Assembly (NCBI GenBank): GCA_003225465.1
Contig: QIAH01000346.1
Location: 14,338-63,521 of the forward strand
Length of the DNA: 49,184 nucleotides
Origin: Acidobacteriota bacterium
GTDB lineage: Bacteria; Acidobacteriota; Terriglobia; Terriglobales; Acidobacteriaceae
Reading direction: 5' to 3'
Below are positions 25,727 through 33,149 of the stretch, piece after piece. The notes beneath the pieces were generated by a model. That model was not told the origin of the DNA. It saw only the letters and a program-made list of their open reading frames with translations, and searched no databases. Made by a program: the position numbers and the translations under genes. Positions within the stretch are counted from its first letter, which is position 1. Every line of letters begins with the position of its first letter.

Positions 25727-25989
25727 ATGGTTGTCTCCTTCAACTGCTGAGTAAGGAAGGCGGAGCAATTCACGTGTTCGACCTGGCGGGTCGCGAGTTC
25801 TCTCAGCAGTGTGGTTCCTCTCGGATCAACAAACCAGACTTTTGCGAGATCGAGCGTGAGCGTCTTTCTCTCCGACAACGTCTGCTCGCTTTGCTTGCGC
25901 AACTCGTTAACCCACGGACCGACCAGCCAACCTTCCAAGCTCAGCCGAACGCTTCCTTCTGACTCGTCAATGATCGAAATTCTCAGCAC
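25723..25989 (-). CDS. STAS-domain protein (anti-sigma-antagonist-like)
   Basis: A GTG at 25989 preceded by AGAGGAA is preferred over the ORF-track ATG at 26037; the product is 88 aa. The pattern LRISIIDESEGSVRLSLEGW, LVGPWVNELRKQSEQTL, LTLDLAKVWFVDPRGTTLLR fits a STAS fold (four strands and flanking helices). Classic antagonists carry a phosphorylated Ser in the DxSG loop; here the loop reads VDPRGTT, so regulation by serine phosphorylation is doubtful. Its stop overlaps the sigma-factor ATG, strongly suggesting co-expression. It may bind the sigma factor, an anti-sigma protein or another switch component. Confidence 0.75.
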   Translation of the reverse strand: MLRISIIDESEGSVRLSLEGWLVGPWVNELRKQSEQTLSERKTLTLDLAKVWFVDPRGTTLLRELATRQVEHVNCSAFLTQQLKETTI

Positions 25990-26116
25990 TGTTTGTGTTC
26001 CTCTGAACGAGATGAGTAAAGGCAAACGACGTGCCAAGTCTGAGGGAGACAGCGAATGAACTATGTTGTTGGAAAGATGGGGATTCCGCGAAGGGCAGAA
26101 AAAGAACTACGGGGTC

Positions 26117-26178
26117 TTCCCACGAAATCTCGTGGGGAGGTTAGACCATGGGTTCGTGGCCACGAGATTTCGTGGGAA
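26117..26178. repeat. 19-bp perfect inverted repeat with nested CCACGA/TCGTGG sites
   Basis: TTCCCACGAAATCTCGTGG (26117-26135) and its exact reverse complement CCACGAGATTTCGTGGGAA (26160-26178) are separated by 24 nt. Each arm itself contains CCACGA facing TCGTGG, and a further TCGTGGCCACGA palindrome occurs at 26154-26165. It lies upstream of the STAS-sigma genes and downstream of the acetyltransferase gene. It may be a multi-site operator for a dimeric regulator, or a strong RNA hairpin ending the acetyltransferase transcript. No T-tract is seen. Confidence 0.75.
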
Positions 26179-26226
26179 TCGCAGTCACCGTGGAGCCGAT
26201 CTGCTGAGTAGCGAAGGAGGAAGCGT

Positions 26227-26763
26227 CTAAGTTATTGGGCGGACAACTCGACACGGATTGCCTACGGCTAGCTTGTTCGCCGGAATATCTCGTACTACCA
26301 CATTCCCGGCCCCAATCACTGTGTTATCCCCAATGCTCACGCCTGGGCCGACGACGCAACATCCTCCGAGCCAGACGCTGTTCCCGATGGTGACTGGTTT
26401 AGCCCCTTCCAGCCCGCTGCGCCGTGTACTGGAATCAAGCTGATGAAATGCCGTGTAGATATGGACTCCTGGCCCGATCTGAGCATCATCCCCAATTTCG
26501 ATGAAATTGCAGTCCAAGAACACGCACCCGTAATTGACGAACCCGTTGCTGCCGAAGCGGATGTGCCGGCCGTAGTCGCAGCTGAAGGGCGACTTGAGTT
26601 GAGTGCCGCAACCGATGCTACCCAACAAGACTTCCAGCAGCGCTCTCCGAAGCTGGGTGTCTTCATTCGGGATTGTATTCAACCGGCGCAAGTATGTTTG
26701 CGCTTCTGCCAAAGCGGACTGGAGTTGCGGATCAGTTGAAAGATAGAGTTCGCCCGCGAGCAT
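26227..26763 (-). CDS. Maltose O-acetyltransferase-like sugar acetyltransferase
   Basis: The 178-aa product starts MLAGELYLSTDPQLQSALAE, the N-terminal helical domain typical of Maa/NodL/LacA, then runs through left-handed beta-helix hexapeptide repeats (NYGCVFLDCNFIEIGDDAQI, then PVTIGNSVWLGGCCVVGPGV and SIGDNTVIGAGNVVVRDI). The catalytic His is in YTAFHQLD. It transfers acetyl from acetyl-CoA to a sugar hydroxyl. Family members usually have a few more residues before MLAGELY; an upstream ATG is out of frame by one base, so the N-terminus may have been altered. It is between the bEBP gene and the inverted repeat. Confidence 0.85.
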   Translation of the reverse strand: MLAGELYLSTDPQLQSALAEAQTYLRRLNTIPNEDTQLRRALLEVLLGSIGCGTQLKSPFSCDYGRHIRFGSNGFVNYGCVFLDCNFIEIGDDAQIGPGVHIYTAFHQLDSSTRRSGLEGAKPVTIGNSVWLGGCCVVGPGVSIGDNTVIGAGNVVVRDIPANKLAVGNPCRVVRPIT

Positions 26764-26820
26764 CTTTATCTTTTTCGGAGACAGTCATTGCTTTGAGTAT
26801 GCAGGATTCCGATCGGCGGC

Positions 26821-29013
26821 TCACACTGGCGCAGCTGCAGACGAACTCGGTTCAGAAACCGGGCGTTCGATGCCCAGCTTCTTCATTCTGCTGCGGAGTG
26901 TGTTGGGGTGGAGGTTGAGAATCTTCGCGGCGCCGCGAGGCCCTTCAATAACACCGCGCGTTTCAAGCAGTACCTGGACGATGTGAGCTCGCTCGACGTT
27001 CTCCAGCGAGTGGGGGGAATCGATCTGAGTAACGGAGGCACTAGTGCTTACGATCTCGTCTTCGCGCTGTTCGCTAGTGGCTGGCAGAAGGTCTTTTCCT
27101 AGTCGCAGCACAGTACCGGGGCATAACACCACCGCACGTTCGATCACATTCTGTAGCTCGCGAATATTACCCGGCCAGGAATACCGCGACAGCAGATCCA
27201 CGGTCTCCTGAGACATGCCTGTGATCTGTTTGCCGAACTGGCGACTGAATCTCTCCACGAAGAATGAGCCCAGCAGCGGAATATCGGCGCGGCGCTCCCG
27301 CAGGGGCGGTAAGGTAATCGGTAGTACGTTCAAGCGGTAAAACAAGTCCGCGCGGAAACGGCCTTCCTGCACAGCTTTCTCCAGATCACGGTTACTCGCA
27401 GCGATGATGCGCACGTTGACCTGGATCGTGCGGCTGCTTCCTAACGGCTCGAATTCATGCTCCTGCAGAACACGCAGCAATTTGACCTGTGTGTCGAGGG
27501 GGAGCTCGCTAACCTCATCAAGAAAAAGGCTGCCCCCATCTGCCAATTCAAAGCGACCGGTCCGACGTTCGAGCGCACCGGTGAATGCACCCTTCATATG
27601 CCCAAAAAGCTCGCTTTCGACCAGTCCGGTTGGGATCGCTCCGCAATTCACTTTCACTAGGGGTCGATGTTTGCGTCTGCTGTGATTATGAATCGCACGG
27701 GCAATTAATTCCTTTCCGCACCCGGTTTCGCCAAGGATCAACACGGTGGAATCAGTTGGGGCAACCGTCTCCACTCTTCGCAGGACATCCAGCAGACCCT
27801 TGCTGTTTCCGACGATCTCCTCGAAATTGTGCTCTTTGCGGATTTCTTCCTGGAGATAGATGTTTTCAGCTTCGAGCTTCTTCTGCAGCACTTGCACTTG
27901 TTGAAGCGCGGCCTGCAAATCTGCCTCGGCCCGCTGTCGCTTCAATTCCGCTGCAGCTCGGGCTGCAAAAATCGTGACCAGGTCGATGGCGTGAGGATCC
28001 CGCTCCATCGGCTTGTCATCGAGGATCGCGATGTGCCCGATCACCCGCCCACCGCTGTCAAGCATCGGAACACCGAGGTAGCTCTCCGCCTGCCAGTCCA
28101 CGAGGCCTGTGTCGAGAGGAAACAGCGCCTGGAGCCCTTCTTCGTAGTGGCACACCTCGCCTTTCAGCACCTTCATGCAGGGCGTATCTGCGATATCGAA
28201 CTCGAAGGTCTCTCCAAATCCGTCACCAGTCCAGACCGCCAAAACCTTGGCGCGCTTCTGATTGTCGCAGTCGCTGATAAATGCGTAGCGAGACCGAAGT
28301 GCTGTCGCCATGTGGCGTACCAGCGTCGGGAAGAACTCCTTCCCAGTAGCCGATGCGGTGCCGACCACAATCGACTTGAATCTCTCCTCTTCGAGGTGCC
28401 GCTCAGTAACGTCGCGCACCAATCCAATGACTCCGGTGATCGTGCCGTCGGCGTCGTGATGAGGAGCGAAGCTGCAAGATTCCCAAACATCCCTCCCGTC
28501 GGCCGAATGTTTGGGCACCAGAATATCCCGGACATGAACTGTCTCTCCACAGAGCGCCCGTTTCAGCATTTCTTCCAGCCCGCTGGTACGCAAACGGGGG
28601 AACACTTCAGCCGCCACTCTGTCCAAGACTTCTTCGGCATTCTTGCCGGTCAGCCGCTCCATGAATGGATTGAAGAGTTGGTAGCGTAGTTCGCGGTCGT
28701 AGAAGATGACCCCTTCGGCTGCGTCCCTGATGATTTCCTGGCTGATCTGAGTAGCGGCCTCTGCGGTTTTCTCTTGCTGTTTGGTTCGAATGCGAGCCAT
28801 GACCTGGCTCACGAGAGGTTCCATGTCACAGCCCGAGAGCGTAAACGATTCGCTGTCTGTAACAAACCGAATCGTCTTGCGGGTAGTGTCCATGATCACC
28901 TGGCAGGTCTTGCATTCGTGTAAGTGCTCCTCCAGGCGCGCCCTCGCTTGCGGATCGGCAGCATCCTCCAGATACTCCCCGAATTCGGTCAGGAATTCAG
29001 CGCAACTAAGCAT
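26821..29013 (-). CDS. ZAS-PAS-GAF-sigma54 AAA+-HTH activator
   Basis: The ATG at 29013 (MLSCAEFLTEFGEYLEDAAD) overlaps the sigma-fusion stop by 8 nt and is preferred over the ORF-track start; ~730 aa. Order: zf-HC2 anti-sigma-like domain at 1-70 with H30-xxx-C34-xx-C37 (HLHECKTC); PAS at about 95-215; GAF at about 220-370; coiled coil (VQVLQKKLEAENIYLQEEIR); AAA+ with Walker A GETGCGKE, GAFTGA (HMKGAFTGALERR) and Walker B DGGSLFLDEVSE; C-terminal Fis-type HTH (GAAKILNLHPNTLRSRMKKL). It should open sigma54 promoters in response to a ligand or signal sensed by PAS/GAF. The N-terminal ZAS domain suggests it also binds the ECF sigma factor encoded just upstream. I know of no family with this exact layout. 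Confidence 0.9.
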   Translation of the reverse strand: MLSCAEFLTEFGEYLEDAADPQARARLEEHLHECKTCQVIMDTTRKTIRFVTDSESFTLSGCDMEPLVSQVMARIRTKQQEKTAEAATQISQEIIRDAAEGVIFYDRELRYQLFNPFMERLTGKNAEEVLDRVAAEVFPRLRTSGLEEMLKRALCGETVHVRDILVPKHSADGRDVWESCSFAPHHDADGTITGVIGLVRDVTERHLEEERFKSIVVGTASATGKEFFPTLVRHMATALRSRYAFISDCDNQKRAKVLAVWTGDGFGETFEFDIADTPCMKVLKGEVCHYEEGLQALFPLDTGLVDWQAESYLGVPMLDSGGRVIGHIAILDDKPMERDPHAIDLVTIFAARAAAELKRQRAEADLQAALQQVQVLQKKLEAENIYLQEEIRKEHNFEEIVGNSKGLLDVLRRVETVAPTDSTVLILGETGCGKELIARAIHNHSRRKHRPLVKVNCGAIPTGLVESELFGHMKGAFTGALERRTGRFELADGGSLFLDEVSELPLDTQVKLLRVLQEHEFEPLGSSRTIQVNVRIIAASNRDLEKAVQEGRFRADLFYRLNVLPITLPPLRERRADIPLLGSFFVERFSRQFGKQITGMSQETVDLLSRYSWPGNIRELQNVIERAVVLCPGTVLRLGKDLLPATSEQREDEIVSTSASVTQIDSPHSLENVERAHIVQVLLETRGVIEGPRGAAKILNLHPNTLRSRMKKLGIERPVSEPSSSAAAPV

Positions 29014-30721
29014 CTGCTGGGTCCTTCTCGATGCGCATGAAGTGGGGAGCAAGGCTCTCCCGCAACATTAGTCGTCCCCGCAACACGCGCGCTTTCAGCG
29101 CCGGAACACCGAGTTCCAGAGCAGCGGCTGCTTCTTCACTCGAAAGTTGGTTGATGTCTCGCAAAATAAGAGCAATCCGATACTTTTCAGGCAATCGAAG
29201 GATCCCCTCCCGGACTAGCTCGCTTCGCTGGGCTGCGGAAAGCAGTTGCTCCGGATCGTCTGCCCAGCTTTGCACTTGCCGCGGACGAAAATCATCTTCA
29301 TCGTCCGTACTCTCCAGAGTCTCCAATGGTTTGCGTCGCCGGATGATCTCCGTTCCGGTGTTAATGGCGATGCTGAGAAGCCAAGTCGAGAACTTTGATC
29401 TTCCCTTGAACTGGCCTATCTTCTCGTAGGCCTTCAGGAACACATCCTGCGTCGCGTCATGGGCGTCATCCTCGTTCCCTACCATTCCTGCCAGCGTGCT
29501 GAAAACCCGGCGCGAATGACGGCGCACCAGTTCTTCGAATCCATCAACGTCGCCCCCCTGGACTCGTACCACTAGCGGCGCGTCTGGGTCGACCACAGGG
29601 ACCGCATCAACTGTAGGACGGGCTTCGCGGGACGCCGGATACAAATCTTTTGGCGTGAACACCCGGCGCGGCGGAAAATCAGGAACCGCCCCCAGCCCGA
29701 ACTGCAAGGTGTTGAGAAAATTAGTCAATCCGGCCATGACGATGGCTTCTATGATCTGAGGCTCGGTGAAGCCGTGCTGTCGAAGTGTGCCTCTATCGAG
29801 TTGAGCCTGAGGATGGCAGGATGACTGGCTCAGCTTGCGCACCTCGTCGAGCAGGGCTTTATCTTCCGTTGAGATGGGAGCAACCCGATGGTCTTCTACG
29901 ATCTGGTCGCATTCTTCGAGCGGCACACCAAGCGCGTTCAGTATCTGGGTGTGCACCGCGATAAGGTAGGTATTAAGGTTCGCCGCCGAGATCACCAGCA
30001 GGATGTTTTCCTTCTGGATACGACTGAGTAGGTCTTCCGCGAACAAGATGCGCTCGAGAGCCAGAACCTCGGCCTCGACCAGATCTGGTCTGACTGACTG
30101 GGCGCGAAAGAGATTCGGAATAAAGCCGATCTGCTCTCGAAGGCAGATGAAAGGCTGGCAATCAACAGCGTCTTGCGGAGGGGTACGGAGATAGGGTCCC
30201 GGCGTCTGAACCCAGTCTTCTGGAAGTTCCGGAAGCGCGTAGATTTCGTTGATGCGGGGCTGAACCACTTCAGAATCGAGTTTTGGCTGTAGGCCTTCTG
30301 CAAGGGTACAAAGCATTTGGCTGAGCGCCGTTGTGGCGATGGTCTCCAGAATTGCTGCATCGTCGAACCCAAATTTCGCCAGGCCTTCGACATCTTTCCC
30401 CGAAAAGCACGGTCCTTTGTGGGCCAGTTTCAAGGAAAATGCGAGAAGAGCATCGTCTTGGCGATCAGGCGTCGGGAAGGTTTGCGCGTAGAGAGCCTGA
30501 CAGTACTCGTTGTGCGAAGTCCTGGCCAGGGCCTTGAGGAGCGTCTGCTTCTGGTTCGAGGTTAGCTTGCCTCGGCTACCTTGGATTGCTCCCAGCAATT
30601 GTGCCTCTGCATGGATCGCACCGGGCACAGTGCTCAGAGCGCGAAACAGATTTGGAACGAAACCGTAGGCCGCAACCAGGACAGCTTCGATCTCATTCGG
30701 CGTTATGGGCAAGGTGCTCAT
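29006..30721 (-). CDS. ECF sigma factor fused to two AhpD/CMD-like domains
   Basis: 571 aa. Residues ~10-150 and ~188-350 are two alkylhydroperoxidase/carboxymuconolactone-decarboxylase-like helical domains. Domain 1 keeps one cysteine (SHNEYCQALYAQ). Domain 2 aligns closely with the divergent stand-alone protein (REQIGFIPNLFRAQSVRPDL against REQLGFLPNFYVAQTTRPDL) but has lost its cysteines (ANLNTYLIAVHTQ against ANLSTYCVTAHCE). A linker leads to sigma region 2 at ~393-465 (NEDDAHDATQDVFLKAYEKI, KFSTWLLSIAINTG) and region 4 at ~505-560 (LRLPEKYRIALILRDINQLS). It is probably a sigma factor whose activity is set by redox or ligand state of the N-terminal part. It is cotranscribed with the ZAS-containing sigma54 activator. 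Confidence 0.9.
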   Translation of the reverse strand: MSTLPITPNEIEAVLVAAYGFVPNLFRALSTVPGAIHAEAQLLGAIQGSRGKLTSNQKQTLLKALARTSHNEYCQALYAQTFPTPDRQDDALLAFSLKLAHKGPCFSGKDVEGLAKFGFDDAAILETIATTALSQMLCTLAEGLQPKLDSEVVQPRINEIYALPELPEDWVQTPGPYLRTPPQDAVDCQPFICLREQIGFIPNLFRAQSVRPDLVEAEVLALERILFAEDLLSRIQKENILLVISAANLNTYLIAVHTQILNALGVPLEECDQIVEDHRVAPISTEDKALLDEVRKLSQSSCHPQAQLDRGTLRQHGFTEPQIIEAIVMAGLTNFLNTLQFGLGAVPDFPPRRVFTPKDLYPASREARPTVDAVPVVDPDAPLVVRVQGGDVDGFEELVRRHSRRVFSTLAGMVGNEDDAHDATQDVFLKAYEKIGQFKGRSKFSTWLLSIAINTGTEIIRRRKPLETLESTDDEDDFRPRQVQSWADDPEQLLSAAQRSELVREGILRLPEKYRIALILRDINQLSSEEAAAALELGVPALKARVLRGRLMLRESLAPHFMRIEKDPADA

Positions 30722-30869
30722 AGCAGGCGCAATCTAGGGTATCCCAAAGACAAACTCGCAGTCGCGTGCTGCGGAATCGGCTGGACCTCAGCATCCGCCT
30801 GGTGACACACGGTTTGCGCGTTTTGCTCTATAATTTCGCCACTCTGTGAGTTCGCTTGGGGAGAAACAT
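30722..30869. promoter_or_regulatory. Divergent promoter region between the sigma fusion and the AhpD-like gene
   Basis: This 148-nt gap separates two divergent starts. A perfect TATAAT lies at 30829-30834, 36 nt before the plus-strand ATG. A GTGACA at 30802-30807 resembles a -35 box but the 21-nt spacing is too long. The arrangement suggests joint control of both genes; no operator was clearly identified. Confidence 0.4.
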
Positions 30870-31478
30870 ATGAGCTACCTGCGGAACCCTCCGTTTGACG
30901 AAAAGGATTTTCCCTCATTCGCCACGATGCGGGAGCAACTCGGATTCTTGCCGAATTTTTACGTGGCCCAAACCACGCGGCCCGACTTGATTGAGGCCGA
31001 GGTTGCGCTCATGGGCGCCATCTTGTTGAAAGATGGAGCCCTCTCAAGAAAGCAAAAGGAATACGTCTTCCTGGTTACGTCAGCGGCCAACCTGAGCACC
31101 TATTGTGTAACAGCGCACTGCGAAATCGTTCGCATGCTCAAGCTGGAAGGACCTGAGCCCGAGCAAATCGCCATCGATCACGTTCACGCCAAGATTCCGA
31201 TCGCCGACAAGGCACTGCTGAACTTCTGCGCCAAGTTCAACAAACAACCTTCCAAAATTGCCTCCAACGATATCGAGACCTTGCGTACCTATGGCTTCAC
31301 CGAGCAGCAAATAATGGAAGCAATTGTGATCGTCGGCTTTTCCCAGTTTGCCAACACCGTCGCATTTGGACTGGGAACCGTCCCGGACTTCCACAACGCG
31401 AAGATTAATGCCGCCCTCGGCCAGGGTGAGGGAGCGGCTCAGACGACGCAAGAAGCGCCCGCTACCTCTCGCGCTTGA
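30870..31478 (+). CDS. Stand-alone AhpD/CMD-like peroxidase-related protein
   Basis: The ATG at 30870 (MSYLRNPPFD) follows GGGGAG at good distance; 202 aa. The core helix carries AANLSTYCVTAHCEIV, with Cys, His and a second Cys as in AhpD-like peroxidase-related proteins. These proteins use such cysteines for peroxide or disulfide chemistry or act as decarboxylases. The whole protein aligns with domain 2 of the divergently encoded sigma-factor fusion, including DKALL, LRTYGFTEQQIMEAIV and FGLGTVPDF. It may share a ligand or redox signal with the fusion, or compete for a partner. The C-terminal ~20 residues are low complexity. Confidence 0.85.
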   Translation: MSYLRNPPFDEKDFPSFATMREQLGFLPNFYVAQTTRPDLIEAEVALMGAILLKDGALSRKQKEYVFLVTSAANLSTYCVTAHCEIVRMLKLEGPEPEQIAIDHVHAKIPIADKALLNFCAKFNKQPSKIASNDIETLRTYGFTEQQIMEAIVIVGFSQFANTVAFGLGTVPDFHNAKINAALGQGEGAAQTTQEAPATSRA

Positions 31479-31494
31479 CGACCAAGTCTCCCGT

Positions 31495-33138
31495 TCAGGG
31501 ACGGATCCCGGGAATGTTCAGCCGGATTCGATACAGTCCTGTCTTCGCGCAGAGATAAAGTGTCTTCCCGTCATCGTCGCCCCAAGCGAAGTTGTGGGGG
31601 TGCTCGGGGCCAACGATCGTGCCAAGGTGTTTACCCTCCGGCGAGATAATCCACAATCCGCTGGGACCCGACACGTAAAGATTCCCCTTCTGATCGATTT
31701 TCATCCCATCGAGCGCATCTTTGCCTTCGGCCGATGTCATGTCGAAGAAAACTTTCCCGTTCGACAATGTTCCATCAGGATTCACTTCGTACCGCATGAT
31801 GATCTTCTTCTTCTCGTCCCAGTTGTCCACATAGAAATACTTTTCATCGGGTGAGAAGGCGAGGCCATTGGGGCCGCTCAGTTCGTTCGTCAGAAGTTGG
31901 ACGATCTTGCTGTCTGGAGACACGCGGAACACGCCGCTGTACGGCAACTCCTTGCGTGGATCGTCGAAGAACTTTGGGAGTCCGAATGGCGGATCGGTGA
32001 AATACAGCGCTCCATCCGATTTGTAAACCAGATCGTTAGGGCTGTTGAGCCGCTTGCCTTCATAGCGATCAGCCAGCACGGTAAGCTGACCATTCTTCTC
32101 CATGCGAACCACACGCCGATTGCCATGCTGGTTGATGGTGAGCCGGCCTTGCTTATCAAGCGTGAGCCCGTTGGAGCCAGGCTGGCCATACTCGCCAATG
32201 TCCACGCCGCGGTAGCCGGACTTCGTCATGAAGATCGAAAGCTGACCATCTTGTGTCCAGCGGTAGATAAGGTTGTTGTTGGGATCGCTGAATAGGAGGT
32301 AGCCGTCTGTGTCTTCAGTCCGCGGAACCCAAATGGGACCTTCGGTAAAAAGGAACCCTCCTGCCAGTTTCTCGATCTTCGCGTCCCTAGGAACAATCTC
32401 GTCCAGCGCTGGGTCTTTGCGTATCACTTGAGCCGGCGTGTCGTCGATGGCAACCTTGGGTGATTTATAGAAGTCGAGGGTGGCCGATTTGATCCAGATG
32501 AAATTCTGTGGGCTATAGGAGATCGGCCCGTTGATGCCGAAGACAGCGAGCTGAATCCGCTCGCCGGGCTTAACATGCCTCGCGATAATCAGACGGTTGG
32601 GAGCGTTGAATCCCTTGATGACAGGGCCGCCAGGTTGGCCGAGTACACGCGGCATCTTCCCGTCTACCCAGACTTCAGCGTAATCGTCGATCACAATTTC
32701 CAAGGCGACTGTAGAACCCGCGGTTTCAAGGTTGGCAATCCTCTCAGGGATGGTGATGTTGATGCGATACCAGTTGAAACACACCTTGGCCGTGGATCTC
32801 CGTTGGTCAAGGGTGGTGGCATCGATAGCTTCCCATTGCGAATCGTCGAAGTCCGCTGCGCCCGCGTGAGGAGCGTAATCATAGGTCTTGCTCGGTGCCC
32901 CGCTCGGCTTCAGGTCAGGTCCTACCGTGCGGGAGTCGGCATCAACGATCCTCACGTCGTGATACCGCCATTGGCCGTTCACCACTTGCACGCCTTCGCG
33001 TGAAGCCAAATCAACGACTGCGTCGGGGCGGCCGAAAGGAGGGTCCTGGATTGACTGTCCCTCAGCATTCAGAAATGCGAGTGACAAGATCAATGTCAGG
33101 AGTATTGAGAAACACAAAGTTCGCTGTCGGTTGTTCAT
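31495..33138 (-). CDS. Exported SMP-30/gluconolactonase-like protein with N-terminal sandwich domain
   Basis: 547 aa. Residues 1-28 form a signal peptide (FSILLTLILSLAFLNAEGQ). Residues ~40-235 resemble a galactose-binding-like beta-sandwich (NWYRINITIPERIANLETAG, VALEIVIDDYAEVWVDGK). From ~250 an SMP-30/gluconolactonase beta-propeller follows: IEKLAGGFLFTEGPIWVPRT, GVDIGEYGQPGSNGLTLDKQ, LNSPNDLVYKSDGALYFTDP, DALDGMKIDQKGNLYVSGPS. The E-GP, N-D-L and D-G-M positions match metal-binding residues of this family. It should hydrolyse a sugar lactone in the periplasm, which would fit the products of the sugar dehydrogenases in the 14.7-24.6 kb operon. It is the last gene of a three-gene minus-strand set. 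Confidence 0.85.
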   Translation of the reverse strand: MNNRQRTLCFSILLTLILSLAFLNAEGQSIQDPPFGRPDAVVDLASREGVQVVNGQWRYHDVRIVDADSRTVGPDLKPSGAPSKTYDYAPHAGAADFDDSQWEAIDATTLDQRRSTAKVCFNWYRINITIPERIANLETAGSTVALEIVIDDYAEVWVDGKMPRVLGQPGGPVIKGFNAPNRLIIARHVKPGERIQLAVFGINGPISYSPQNFIWIKSATLDFYKSPKVAIDDTPAQVIRKDPALDEIVPRDAKIEKLAGGFLFTEGPIWVPRTEDTDGYLLFSDPNNNLIYRWTQDGQLSIFMTKSGYRGVDIGEYGQPGSNGLTLDKQGRLTINQHGNRRVVRMEKNGQLTVLADRYEGKRLNSPNDLVYKSDGALYFTDPPFGLPKFFDDPRKELPYSGVFRVSPDSKIVQLLTNELSGPNGLAFSPDEKYFYVDNWDEKKKIIMRYEVNPDGTLSNGKVFFDMTSAEGKDALDGMKIDQKGNLYVSGPSGLWIISPEGKHLGTIVGPEHPHNFAWGDDDGKTLYLCAKTGLYRIRLNIPGIRP

Positions 33139-33149
33139 GTCACGCTCTC

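Noticed and set aside
27829-28689. 286-aa plus-strand ORF
   Set aside because: Antisense to the PAS/GAF part of the sigma54 activator; no coding features.
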